Below the pieces are notes generated by a model. That model was not told where the DNA came from, made no database searches, and worked only from the letters and a program-made list of their open reading frames with translations. From the NCBI GenBank assembly GCA_964636325.1, contig CAZWRV010000018.1, positions 1 through 64,000 of the forward strand: 64,000 nucleotides of DNA, given 5' to 3'. This DNA is from CAZWRV01 sp964636325. Lineage in GTDB: Bacteria > Verrucomicrobiota > Lentisphaeria > Victivallales > GWF2-50-93. A program made the position numbers and the translations under genes. Of this stretch, positions 42,229-52,900 are shown in pieces (positions within the stretch are counted from its first letter, which is position 1; the number at the start of each line of letters is the position of its first letter).

Positions 42229-43509
42229 ATATTTCTGCTGTGCCTTGCAGCCATTTTTGCTGGAAGCGGCTTGTCCGCCGCGGGAAACGACGGGCTGGAC
42301 GACTTGGACGTAGGGCTCGAGTTCGACGCCACGGACAAGGCAGGGGTAAGGAAGATCGCGGATCAGATGCTCAAGGATCCGGCTTCCATAAACGTGGAGA
42401 AGGCCATCCAGGTGATAGGCCACCCCGCGCTCGGCGACATAGACAAGGCTTCTTCCCTCTACGAAGCCGTCAAGACGCGAGTCAAGCCGGAGCATGCCGC
42501 GACGCTCAGCAGGCTCCTAAAGGTGGACGACAGCTTCCTCCAGGTCTCCGAGCAGAAGCCGGGCGCGCAGGGCGCAGCGCTCGATTCGCCGACCACCGGA
42601 CTGCTGGTCAGGCTGCTCGGGCGCACACGCAATCCCGAGGCCAAGGATATCCTCCTCCGCTTTTTCAAAGGCAACGACATGATCCTCAAGGGCGCCGCGG
42701 CCGAAGGCATCGGACTGCTGGGCGACAAGTCCCAGCTTCCTCTTCTCCAGCAGGAATTCGGCAGGCTGGGAAACCAGAAGTCGTCCGACTCCGCATATGA
42801 CTTCTCCGACAGCCTGCTGCTGGGCATGCTTTACCTGGGCGACTTCAGGTATCTTTCCCCTCTGATTTCGAAGACAGCCTCCACCTCGCACGCGATATCC
42901 GGAGCGATACTGACGATAGCCAGCGGCTACACGCCGCCGGACATCAAGGAAAAGATGCAGAAGCAGCTCAAGACGCTGCGCCCGCGCTTCAAGGCACTCA
43001 AGGCGCACATCGTCGAAATCGGCCCGCTCTTCCCGAAAGAAATGGCCGACGTCATCATAAAGGCCACGGATCCGAACGTCTGCGACGTCCTCTACCGCCT
43101 GCTTCCTAGCATGATGACGAAAGAACGCGTCGCCGACTTCATCCCAGCGCTCAGATGCGCGAACATGGACATGAGGCAGCTCATGCTCGACATCCTCGCG
43201 GCCTCGGGGCCGAACCCCGAGGAGATGAAGGAGATACGCAGAGCGGTGATGGAATGGTATGGCGGAAAGGACGCGATGGGCAGGGCCTGGGCTGTCCGCA
43301 ACTGCCGCATCCTCGAAGAGCCGGAACGGCACAAAATACTCTTTGAAACGCTTAAGCGCGGAACCCGCTGGGAGCAGATTGAGGCAGTCATCGAAATAGG
43401 CAGATGCCCCGACAGCGAGCTGATCGAGGCATTGAATGCATTGTCAAAGGAGACTTCGGATCCGGATGTCCAGTTTCATCTCGCACGGACATTGGCCGGC
43501 GCCAAGTAA
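42211..43509 (+). CDS. Secreted HEAT-repeat protein
   Basis: A 432-residue protein with signal peptide MSRRKGIFLLCLAAIFAGSGLSAAG. The rest is alpha-helical with HEAT/PBS-like repeats (LLVRLLGRTRNPEAKDILLRFF, GAAAEGIGLLGDKSQLPLLQQEF, WEQIEAVIEIGRCPDSELIEALNALSKE). Such folds act as binding scaffolds. The frame is open upstream to 41983, but that part overlaps the previous gene and runs through element C, and the signal peptide fixes ATG 42211. It follows a protein that itself begins with helical repeats, so the two may assemble on the cell surface. Function is not known. Confidence 0.7.
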   Translation: MSRRKGIFLLCLAAIFAGSGLSAAGNDGLDDLDVGLEFDATDKAGVRKIADQMLKDPASINVEKAIQVIGHPALGDIDKASSLYEAVKTRVKPEHAATLSRLLKVDDSFLQVSEQKPGAQGAALDSPTTGLLVRLLGRTRNPEAKDILLRFFKGNDMILKGAAAEGIGLLGDKSQLPLLQQEFGRLGNQKSSDSAYDFSDSLLLGMLYLGDFRYLSPLISKTASTSHAISGAILTIASGYTPPDIKEKMQKQLKTLRPRFKALKAHIVEIGPLFPKEMADVIIKATDPNVCDVLYRLLPSMMTKERVADFIPALRCANMDMRQLMLDILAASGPNPEEMKEIRRAVMEWYGGKDAMGRAWAVRNCRILEEPERHKILFETLKRGTRWEQIEAVIEIGRCPDSELIEALNALSKETSDPDVQFHLARTLAGAK

Positions 43510-43512
43510 GGA

Positions 43513-43666
43513 GTTGTTCAATAATAAGTTTTACATTTGCCGACGGCTATTATGGCTTTTGCCAAGGAACGAAAGAGGAGCATATCCAAGGATATGTAAC
43601 GATTGAGTGACGCAGGAAAAAGGCGGAAGAGAGCCCGCCAAATTGTAAAACTTATTGATGGACAAC
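43513..43666. mobile_element. 154-bp MITE-like element with imperfect terminal inverted repeats
   Basis: The left end GTTGTTCAATAATAAGTTTT and the right end, which reads GTTGTCCATCAATAAGTTTT on the opposite strand, are imperfect inverted repeats of about 28 bases, continuing ACATTTG and ACAATTTG. Between them is a short non-repetitive core with the hairpin CATATCC-AAG-GATATG. No transposase frame is present. It sits in the 200-base gap upstream of the 43738 gene and probably derives from an insertion sequence. Confidence 0.6.
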
Positions 43667-43737
43667 CCCTAAGCGCCGCGTATGGACAGCGGCGGAAATC
43701 AACGGCTTGATCGGAGAAATAGAACTCATTGAATGAT

Positions 43738-46700
43738 ATGAAAAATATTCCAGCCTCAACGCTTCTGCTTTTGATTATCTCCCTTCAGATCGCAGGGAAA
43801 GACATCGCATATCGGGAAGACGTGGAGACTCCGCACTGGCAGTGGGAGGGGAAGAATTTCTGCGGCACCGTCAAGGCGCTTTTCATCACTCCTTCGCTTG
43901 CTGTCCGTGAGCCGGTCGAGCTTGCGCAGCGGTTTGACGTGGAAACCCAGGTCATGGGCGTGTCTGGCCAGCCGCCGAACGGCCTCAGCCTGGACCAGGA
44001 AAAGCTGGGTGAATTGCTCAAGAAGGACTACGACGCTTATGTGATCGCCTGCTACTATGCGAAGGACATCTGGGAGCGCATGTCCCCAGAGAACCGGGAT
44101 GCGATACTGACCAAGACCAGGAACGGAGCGGCCCTCGTAATCTTTATGGGATGGGGAAAATGGATCAGCTCTGCAGGCTTCATCAGCGAAGGCAAGGCTT
44201 CCGGGAGTCCAGATTCGGAGCTTGACGATCCTGAGAGCCCCAAAATCGAACCTGTAATTGAAGAGGCGGCCGCGGTCGCGCGAGCTCTTCCCGTTTCCGC
44301 CGATACGGAAAAACCTGCGGCAGGCGGTGCCGGCCGGCTTGTCTACCGGGGCGGCCTCTCGACGGCTACGCTGCCGTTCGGCAAGGGCAAGATCGTATAC
44401 TACTACGGGACTGCCGGGCATTTCACATCATTCAATGTTTTCCTGGGCGAGGACGTGAATTTCCCGATGCATTCTAATCCCGGCGCCTTCTTCGACGATC
44501 CGGTTTCTCCGGAGCTTTTTTACGCGGTGGCCTCGCGCTGGCTCCGCAGGGCGGCGGGTAAGGAATCGCAAGTCCTCGTGACAAAGACTGTTGCGCCGGA
44601 TAAGCCCGCCCCGCTGGAGCAGAAGACCGCCGTCAAGCTCCTTATATCCGGAAAGACGGCATCCGGCGACCGGCTGAAATGGTTCTTGTATTCGACTTTC
44701 GGAGATAGAATTGATAAAGGGGAATCGGATCTTTCATCCGAGCAGAAGGAAGTGATGATTGAGATGATTCCGCGTCAGGCAGGGCAACTGACATGCCGCT
44801 GGTGCCTGGAACGGGACGGAAGGACTCTTGACTATGGGGCGTCAGTGTTCTCCGTCGAATCCCCGGCCAAGCTGGAATTGGCCAGGCCGGAGAACCCCCT
44901 CGATGTCGCAAAGGGATTGCCGTTGTCATGGAAGATCGCAGGTGTTCCGGCAGAAGACGACATTGCTGTTTTCCAGGTTTATGATCCGGACGGACGGCTG
45001 ATGGCCGAAGGGAGCTTTCCGGCAAAGAATGGGGAAGGCGGATTGAGTCCATGGATTGCAAGCGGGGTCTCACACAAGCTGCGTGTGCTGATGCTAAGGG
45101 GAGGACTGATCCTTGACGAACAGCGCATTCCGTTTCAGGCACTGATCGACAGAAGCAACGACAGCAAGGACTATGTGGCAAATGTCTGGGGCTTCGAGGG
45201 AGGGATGGGAACCTGGCAGGGCCGCTACCGCTGCCGACTGTTGCGGGAGTTGGGAATCACGTCAATCAGCGGCACTGGCGGGGAGGCGTTCTGCCGGATG
45301 GCCGGAGAAGAAGGGCTACGCGTCGTTCTCTGCAACATCTTCCACCCGAACAACAGGAAAAATCCTAAATACAGCGCCGCACAGGCAGAGGAAAAGCTTG
45401 AAGAAACTGCGAAAATCGCAGGAAGGTTCAGCCCGGTCGGCTACATGCTCGGGGACGAGCCCGGAGACTTGGAGGACGTAGTCCAATATACGGAAAACGC
45501 GGCGGCAATCATCCGTCGGCAGGATTCCCCCGCGAAGGTCGGCTGGAGCGGAGTCTGGATGAGCTTCAAGCAGGACGCGCCGGAATTCTTCAAGGCCTGC
45601 AACTATGTCACCGCATATAGTCCGCATCATCTTTACACTCCTGATCTTTGGCTGGGCGTCGAACGCGACCTTTACAGATCATTCGCCAACCCGGAGGGAA
45701 TCCTGACCTGTTGGACGCATTATGCTCCGTGGGCCGACAACGAGGCCTACAGCCGCACCGTGCCTTGGCTCTGGCTTTTCGAGGGAATGAACGGCGTGTC
45801 GTATTTTTCTTCTGCGGGCGAGTTCGCGGTCCTTAGCGAGGACCTCCGCACGACGCACGAGACACGCTGGTGGAGCGAAGAGGTAAAGGAGCTGCGGCGT
45901 GGAATCGGGAAGCAGCTCATTGCCATGAATCGTGACACGGGTGCCATCCGCATCCTCTTCAGCAGGAACGCTTCAGGATCGGAGATATGGATGAGGGCGT
46001 TGAACAGACTCAACATCCCATACTCCCTCGTTAGCAGGGAGGAGCTGCTTGCCGGGCTTGACGGCCGAGTCAAGCTGCTGATCTGTCCGGCGCCCTTTGA
46101 TATGACCGACAGTGAACTTGACCGCCTAACGGCGTTCGTGAACCGCGGCAACATGCTTGTCGTGACATGCCCGGCAGGAATGACGGCGGACGGGAAAATC
46201 GCTCCGCCAGGACGCCTTGTGAAGCTCTTCGGCATCGAGAGGTCCTATGTTCCTGCGACAGAGGATGAAATGAAGAAGGACATGCAGATTTACGGAGGTC
46301 TTAATTCGGAAATAAAACTACGTCTCTCGTCAAAAGATGAGTATGAAATGGTCTTGACAGGAATAAGCACCGGTGAGCACGGCCTACGTTGCGCTGGTGC
46401 CCGCACAGCCGGCAGCTTTGAAAAGATAGGCGGCTTCAAGAAGGGCGACGGTCTGAAGGATCTCCAGTTCCTTCAAAAAATTTTCGACACCCCCGCCGCA
46501 ACGGTCATGGAAAATGGAAAAGGGCAAGCGCTCTACCTGGCGTTCCAGCCGGATCTTGAGTCCACCAAAAAACTTATTCCTGCACTCATGGCCCAAGCCG
46601 GAATTCCCACGCCCGCCATGAAGGTGACATTGGACGGGAAACTTGACGATACGGTCTATCTTTATCCGTTCGCGAGCGGCAGTATGCGCATGCTCGGAGT

Positions 46701-48201
46701 CGTACAGGACTACTGGCGCGTCCAGCCGGAATGGGATGTGCTTGCCGATGGTGAACCTGCCGAATCCGCCGGCTCAAAGGAGACCGTGCTCTATTATAAT
46801 CACGGCCCTCAGATATGGGGCGAACGCGAGGCCGTTCTCCATCTGGGGGGAATGGCGCATCTTTATGACAGCAGAAGAGGAGCTTACCTGGGATTTGCTT
46901 CGGAGGCCAAGTTCAAGTTGCAGGCGGGACGGCCGGAACTTTTTGCGGTGCTTCCTTACAAGATCGGGAGCTTGAGCGTCGAGGCCCCCGCGGAAGCGGG
47001 ACAAGGCGACAAGCTGACGCTTTCGCTCAACCTTCGGGCGGAAGACGCAACGCCGGGCATGCACGTCGTCCATGTGTCGCTTACCGACCCGGCCGGGAAA
47101 CAGGCACCCTCCGACAGATTCAACATCGCACTCGAAAAGGGAAAGAGTGAACTTGATTTTCAAATCCCGTTCAATGCAACTCCGGGGGAATGGCGTATCG
47201 ACGCACGGGATACCGTCACAGGAACAGAGGCGGCAGCGAAGCTTCTTGTGAAGGATGGCGATGCCCCCGGCTGGCCGGCTCTGGCTTTCGCGGAACCGGA
47301 AATCCGCCGTACCGCACTAGACTGGCCGGAAGGACGACTGATTTCACATGCCGAACGGACAGCGGAGGAGAAGAGGAACAAGGAACAGGCTGTCCAGGTT
47401 AAAGGTGCCGAACTGAAGCAGATAGCACTTCCACGTCACTGGGACAAGTATGCGAACCAGAAAGGGCTGACCGCAAGCTTCACCTTGAGCAACAAGGACG
47501 CCTCTTACCAGATGAAATACGAGGTCTGCTGCGACGCCAAGGCAAACGGATGGGACGATCCGAGGCGGATATGGACCCCCTACAGGCCCGGCCTCGGCGT
47601 CCAGAGGCCGAATCCCATGGCCTGGTACTACAACGGTTACCTCGAAGTCTGGCTCGACGACTTCTGCGCCGCCGATTTCGCAATGAGCAAGCTTGAACAG
47701 ATCAAGGATGGAAACAATGGACGGGTTGATGCGACTTTCGACACGCCACGCGGCATATTGATCCTATCGTTCGCCATGATGCCGGATCATATCGGGCTCT
47801 TCCAGCAGCTTGAGATAAAGCCGTCGGCACCCGTCAAAAAAGTCAGACTGGCCTTCAGGCGCTACGACTGGGGCGGAGAAGGCAGGCCGAATTCGTTCAT
47901 CGAAATCGACCCGGAAGAGAAAAGCTGGGCCATCACCGGCGACCGCCTAGAAGACCGGGCCTTCGGAAAAGGCGCCGGACCAGCCGCAATGATGATAATT
48001 CCGGGTCAGTGGGACAAGGTCGTCTTCACTCCCCCGTCGCCGACCCTGGAGAAGACGGTCGACATCCCCGCGGGCGGCAGCTTCAAGGCTCAGTGGGTGC
48101 TCTGGCTCTTCCCCGACTTCAGCAACGAGAAGGCACGAAATTACATGCGCGACAATTCGAAAGAAACCGAGAAACGTCTGGGCAAGATATTCGGACGTTG
48201 A
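43738..48201 (+). CDS. Giant secreted multidomain glycan hydrolase-like protein
   Basis: A 1487-residue protein with signal peptide MKNIPASTLLLLIISLQIAG. Residues 25-270 are a flavodoxin/ThuA-like domain (GTVKALFITPSLAVREPVELAQRF, AYVIACYYAKDIWERMS, GKIVYYYGTAGHF). Beta modules follow, then a barrel at about 480-770 with the acid/base-like VGYMLGDEPGDLEDVV and FEGMNGVSYFSSAGE. A trimerisation-type Rossmann domain (IWMRALNRLNIPYSLVSREELL, LLICPAPFDMTDSELDRLTAFVNRGNMLVV) and C-terminal beta domains complete it. It resembles the 37535 product in plan but lacks the helical N-terminus. The frame opens at TTG 43729; ATG 43738 is chosen. Substrate not known. Confidence 0.6.
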   Translation: MKNIPASTLLLLIISLQIAGKDIAYREDVETPHWQWEGKNFCGTVKALFITPSLAVREPVELAQRFDVETQVMGVSGQPPNGLSLDQEKLGELLKKDYDAYVIACYYAKDIWERMSPENRDAILTKTRNGAALVIFMGWGKWISSAGFISEGKASGSPDSELDDPESPKIEPVIEEAAAVARALPVSADTEKPAAGGAGRLVYRGGLSTATLPFGKGKIVYYYGTAGHFTSFNVFLGEDVNFPMHSNPGAFFDDPVSPELFYAVASRWLRRAAGKESQVLVTKTVAPDKPAPLEQKTAVKLLISGKTASGDRLKWFLYSTFGDRIDKGESDLSSEQKEVMIEMIPRQAGQLTCRWCLERDGRTLDYGASVFSVESPAKLELARPENPLDVAKGLPLSWKIAGVPAEDDIAVFQVYDPDGRLMAEGSFPAKNGEGGLSPWIASGVSHKLRVLMLRGGLILDEQRIPFQALIDRSNDSKDYVANVWGFEGGMGTWQGRYRCRLLRELGITSISGTGGEAFCRMAGEEGLRVVLCNIFHPNNRKNPKYSAAQAEEKLEETAKIAGRFSPVGYMLGDEPGDLEDVVQYTENAAAIIRRQDSPAKVGWSGVWMSFKQDAPEFFKACNYVTAYSPHHLYTPDLWLGVERDLYRSFANPEGILTCWTHYAPWADNEAYSRTVPWLWLFEGMNGVSYFSSAGEFAVLSEDLRTTHETRWWSEEVKELRRGIGKQLIAMNRDTGAIRILFSRNASGSEIWMRALNRLNIPYSLVSREELLAGLDGRVKLLICPAPFDMTDSELDRLTAFVNRGNMLVVTCPAGMTADGKIAPPGRLVKLFGIERSYVPATEDEMKKDMQIYGGLNSEIKLRLSSKDEYEMVLTGISTGEHGLRCAGARTAGSFEKIGGFKKGDGLKDLQFLQKIFDTPAATVMENGKGQALYLAFQPDLESTKKLIPALMAQAGIPTPAMKVTLDGKLDDTVYLYPFASGSMRMLGVVQDYWRVQPEWDVLADGEPAESAGSKETVLYYNHGPQIWGEREAVLHLGGMAHLYDSRRGAYLGFASEAKFKLQAGRPELFAVLPYKIGSLSVEAPAEAGQGDKLTLSLNLRAEDATPGMHVVHVSLTDPAGKQAPSDRFNIALEKGKSELDFQIPFNATPGEWRIDARDTVTGTEAAAKLLVKDGDAPGWPALAFAEPEIRRTALDWPEGRLISHAERTAEEKRNKEQAVQVKGAELKQIALPRHWDKYANQKGLTASFTLSNKDASYQMKYEVCCDAKANGWDDPRRIWTPYRPGLGVQRPNPMAWYYNGYLEVWLDDFCAADFAMSKLEQIKDGNNGRVDATFDTPRGILILSFAMMPDHIGLFQQLEIKPSAPVKKVRLAFRRYDWGGEGRPNSFIEIDPEEKSWAITGDRLEDRAFGKGAGPAAMMIIPGQWDKVVFTPPSPTLEKTVDIPAGGSFKAQWVLWLFPDFSNEKARNYMRDNSKETEKRLGKIFGR

Positions 48202-48228
48202 TGAAAGACATGAATCAAGGAGATGTAT

Positions 48229-49869
48229 ATGAGGTCAATTGAAACTGCGCATCGCATAAAAGACTTGGAGGCATCTTTCGATCCTACGGCAAATCTGATC
48301 AGAACGGGAGAATCGCTTTGCATAGGACAACTGTCGCTGGAATATGCTGTCCTGATGCTTCGACGAGGGAGCGTTGACGACCGGCAAAGGGCCGCCGCCG
48401 TGATTGAGGCCATCCTTGCCGCCCAGATTCAGACACCGGCCTGGGATCGTGGTCGCTTTCCCATGAGACTACCTGAAAGCTGGCGGGATCTAAATGCGAC
48501 CTTGTTCATGGTACCGTACCTTGCTGAGATTTACACCCGATGGCTTCCACATCTGCCATCCGGCCTCGCGGTCCGATTCCAGGCCGCCGTGCATGAATCG
48601 GTTGAGGCGGTAAAGCGCCGCTGGGCCGACGAGGTGTTTGACATACACCGGGACTTCAAGGCTTACAGCAACATCTTCGTCCTTTATATCCAGGCCCTGT
48701 TTCTGCTCGGCCAGTTCCTGGACGACGAGGAACTCCGACGTGACGGCCAGGCTCAGTGGCGGCGCTGGTTCAACCATGTCTCCACCTACGGCATCGATGA
48801 ATTCTGCTCCTCGACCTACAACGAAGTCGTGTATGAGGGGTTGATGGGAATTATGTCGGCGACATCCGATGCTCATATCCAAGCCGACGCACGTATGGTT
48901 TTGGATCACCTGTTCGCGCTGCAACACGCCTTTACCCATCCTGTTTTGCGGGTGGGAGTGAGTGGGACGTCCCGAGACTACCGGCTCTTTGTCAGGCCGG
49001 GCGGCGGCGCTTTCCGGTTCCTCGAGCATGCGGGCGACGACATTTATTGTCCGCCGTCGCCTATTATTGACGAATTCCGCCGTCGCGAATATCCATTTCG
49101 TGCCTCTGGCCGGGCCGGTATAACGCCGTTCCGTTTCCAGACGTGGCAACTGAGCGATGCTGCCATGGGCTCAATGACCGGCGGTAACTACTTTGGACAG
49201 CAGATACATCTGATGGCGGCTGTTGGATCGTCTCCGGTGGAGCGCTCCTGCGTCTTTTTCCAAGCCGACGGTTTCAATCCCATCAACGGTTATGTCAGTC
49301 AACGTGACGGACGTGCCCTCTGCTTGTTTACGCGCACCGTCAGCAGTTATCAGTTGACTCAGTTGTGCCAGTATACGGAGGATTTGCCTTCGCCGGTGAC
49401 TAAACCGCCATGTTTGGGCGCGACAGAAGGATGGACAATGCTACTCAACGATTCCGGGCGCCTGATCTTGTCGGCACGCGGCTATAAATTCCTGCTGCGG
49501 ACTTTTGCCATTAAGAACAACCTCTTGGTATCTTCGCGGCTGACCATGGAAAAACTGGAGGCGGGCGGCCAGCAGATTACCGGTTGGCGCGCAGATCCTG
49601 AAGTTGTCTGGTTGGCATGCCTAGCCGAACTGTTGCCCGATTACGAAATGCCTGTGGAAGGGACTTTGGAACTGCAGATCGACGGGCGGCATCTGATCTT
49701 GAAAGAGTCGGGTGGCCTGATGATACGGCTTGCTCAACGGCCGTCAGGCGAACTTGTGGAGCTTTACAATGAGGACTGGCGGACGCTCCCTCTCTTCGAT
49801 GCCCCTGTGCAAAGGATTCATTCCGGAGACCTGGCAATGGCATCCGCTCGTTTCAAAAATATGACATGA
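48229..49869 (+). CDS. Alpha/alpha-toroid protein, lyase or glycoside-hydrolase-like
   Basis: A 546-residue protein without signal peptide. The N-terminal 250 residues are helical with FCSSTYNEVVYEGLMGIMSATSD (about 196-218), parallel to FFSEYNSPTYAAPTLHGLTE in the 20462-22501 product, so the two are distant relatives. The C-terminal half is beta-rich. Toroids of this kind are found in polysaccharide lyases and glucuronyl hydrolases. The AAGGAG at 48217-48222 puts ATG 48229 at ideal spacing, while ATG 48223 would abut it. It lies between the giant hydrolase and the heparinase-like gene and is most likely cytoplasmic processing of lyase products, an inference. Confidence 0.55.
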   Translation: MRSIETAHRIKDLEASFDPTANLIRTGESLCIGQLSLEYAVLMLRRGSVDDRQRAAAVIEAILAAQIQTPAWDRGRFPMRLPESWRDLNATLFMVPYLAEIYTRWLPHLPSGLAVRFQAAVHESVEAVKRRWADEVFDIHRDFKAYSNIFVLYIQALFLLGQFLDDEELRRDGQAQWRRWFNHVSTYGIDEFCSSTYNEVVYEGLMGIMSATSDAHIQADARMVLDHLFALQHAFTHPVLRVGVSGTSRDYRLFVRPGGGAFRFLEHAGDDIYCPPSPIIDEFRRREYPFRASGRAGITPFRFQTWQLSDAAMGSMTGGNYFGQQIHLMAAVGSSPVERSCVFFQADGFNPINGYVSQRDGRALCLFTRTVSSYQLTQLCQYTEDLPSPVTKPPCLGATEGWTMLLNDSGRLILSARGYKFLLRTFAIKNNLLVSSRLTMEKLEAGGQQITGWRADPEVVWLACLAELLPDYEMPVEGTLELQIDGRHLILKESGGLMIRLAQRPSGELVELYNEDWRTLPLFDAPVQRIHSGDLAMASARFKNMT

Positions 49870-49951
49870 CTCGGCTTTAAGGCGTAATGGAAATTGCTCG
49901 CTTTCGAGCGATGACCGTCTAATAAATTCACTGGTAAAAAATGAGGTAACA

Positions 49952-52900
49952 ATGCAGATCGAACAAAGAATCACATCGGGAGTGGTGGCGCTGCAGTCTC
50001 TATGTCTCAAGTCGTGGAACAGTTCGTGGTGTCGACCGGCAAAAATCTTTTTGTTGGAAATATGCGCGATGACTGTGCTTCTTCCCGCAATGGCGGAAGA
50101 TCCTCCTGTAAATATCTGGCCGGACGTCCTTGTGATCGACGACTTCTCTGCGGGCATTGAGAAATGGCAGAACGAGGACACGGGAAAGCTCGCGCCGGGA
50201 GAAGGCCCGGAAAAAGGCGAGAAGGCCATGATTTGGACATCCACGGACGACAGCGTCGGCCAAATCGTACTTAAAAAACTGGACCGCAGCGAGGTCGATT
50301 TCAGCAAATACGACATCCTGATGTTCGACATGAAGGTCGAGGGCCGTCCGATCTGGAACGTGGGGCCGATCCTGCAGCAGTATCCTGCGGTCTACGGCTT
50401 CCGCGGCTTCTATTACAGCGTCGACACGATGCATCCCTTCGGCAAGTGGTTCACCTATTCGCAGGACTTGTCGAGATGGGAGAACGCCTGGCCAGACACC
50501 TACAACACAGAAAAGCAGGAATTTCGTTTCGAGATCGCCCAGCTCGCCGGCGCAGGGCAGACAAAAATCAGCCTTGCAAACATCCGTCTTCTGAAAAATC
50601 CGCTGGGCGTGAAACCGTCGTATCCGGGGCAATGGGGGCTTATCCCGGACGGATCGCAGGAGACGCATTTTGAAATCACGCTCTCCAACAGACGCGACCG
50701 CGTCCTGACCGTCAGCGCAGCTCTCGACGGAAGAGATCCGGGCACGCTGAAACTTTTTAAGCTAAGGCTGCCAGAGAAGCCGATCAGCCTCCTTCCGGGC
50801 GAGACGCGCACGATGAACGCGGACATGACGGTCTCGGCGGAAGACCTCAAGAAGATCAATCCGTGGTATGGGGAAACTGCGAAAGTCGCATTCACGGTCG
50901 ATGAAATTCCGGGGCTTGTCATCTATTCCGAGCTGGTCGCCGGGAGCAGGCCTGCGGACGAGGCGCATCCGATCCTCCTCTGCAACCAGGCAAGGATGAA
51001 GGAATTGCAGTCGCAGTATGCCGATCCGGAAAAGCGGAAGGCGATGCCGCCGGAGCTGCTGCGCATGGTGACCGTCGGCGAGGCCGCGCTGGCGTATGTC
51101 CCCGAATATCCCCCGTCCGCCTCCCCCGGCAGGACGACGGATCCGGTCAGCGGGGGAAAGCTGCAGAAAATCGATGTCCCCAATCTTCCGTTCGACGTGT
51201 ATCAGGATCCGATAAGCGGACGCAGCTATTCCGGCCCGTTGTATGACGCGGGCATGAAAGGGTGGAAGGAGAAACATATGCAGAACGCTGCAAAGGCCCA
51301 GGATCTCGGCGTGGCATATCTGATCAGCGGACGGAAGGAGTTCGCGCAGGCCGCGGCAGCGATACTCCGCGCATACATCGACCGTTATCTCGCGCTCCCA
51401 ATCAACTGCTACGAGCCGGGAAGCCCCGTCGGAAGCGCGTGTTCCGGGTCGGTCCGCATCGACGGCACCTACATGCGCGAAAGGATCTGGCTCGGCGACC
51501 TGGCCGTGGCTCTGGACTGCATCCGCCCGTCCAAGATGCTCTCAGAAAAGGAGTTGAAGGACATCGCCGACAGGATATTCGTCCCGTCCGCCATGAACAT
51601 GATGGACCACAAGGTCGGCGTCATGAACCTCCAGATGATGATACAGTCCTCGGCGTTGTATGCAGGGTTGGCTTCAGGCGAACCCGGCCTGGTGGCGCGC
51701 TCCATGTATGACGGGCATGGGATACTCAGGCTGATCGAAATAGGCTATCTTCCGGACGGCAACTGGTGGGAAAACCCCAGCTACCAGACGGTTATGAACA
51801 TCAGTGCGTATCCGGTGATGGCGATCTGCCTTCGGACTGGGATCATGAAGCCCAGCTCCCGAATTGCCGACATGCTTACATGCTTCTACAGGCTTGCCGG
51901 ACCGGATCTTTTCACTCCCGAACTCGGTACTGGAAACGGTGGAAATGTCGGTCTAAACGACACCGCCGCGCATGTGTTCGCCCCGATAATCGACGATCCC
52001 CGGCTTGCATGGGTATCCTACAACCGGAAGCCCGTCTCCTGGGTGGGGGAACTCTATCTGATGGCTGTCATCGGCGGGGGAAAACCACTCGTACCTCCGG
52101 AAAAGGCAGTAAGTCCGATCGCCACGGCGACGGTGGACTTCCCCGACTACGGCGGCATAGCGATGCGGATCCCGGGAACCGACGCCTACGCGTATCTTCA
52201 ATACGGACGCGAAGTCACGCACGGACACCTCAACAAGCTCTCCGTCCAGGCCTACGGAAAAGGCGGCTGGTATATACGCAACGTCATGGGCGGCTACAAC
52301 CACAACTTCAAGGACTTCCTCGAAACAATCGCCTCCTCCACATCGATAATGGTCGACGGAAAGAACGCGAACCGCGACACCGGCGAACTGCTGTTCAAGA
52401 AGTCCGCCGACGGCATCGAGATCGCAAGCGCCAGGGAAGTCGCCGCATGGACGGACGTCGAACATGAAAGAACCGTTGTCCTGACCAAGGGGCCGCTGAT
52501 CATAATTGACAGATGCAAGGCCGACACGGAGCACATCTACGACTGGCTCTACCACTCCAACTGGTGCGGCCTTTCACTGGAATCGAAGGATTCTTTGGAG
52601 AAAGGGCCTGAGCGCCTCGGCGACACACCCCTCTATTCCGGGCTCATTCCAGCGGGAAAATTCGCATCCGTCGGCGCGGCCGCCTGGAAGCGCGAGGACG
52701 GCAGCGGGATGAAGATGGCCATGCAGCCTGCGGGGGATATGTTCCTGACCGATATAAAAGACGCGACAAAACCAAGCCAGGGACTAGTCTGGCGGCAGAA
52801 AGGGAAGGCTTGCTACTTCGCCGCGGCGCTCTGGCCTTACGCCAAGGGCGAGTCGGGCCAGCCGTCGCTTGAGAATCTACCGGTCGAAGGCGAAGGGGTC

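Noticed and set aside
43561..43610. Short frame ending in the 43513-43666 element
   Set aside because: It translates the inside of the inverted-repeat element and the upstream gene in another frame.
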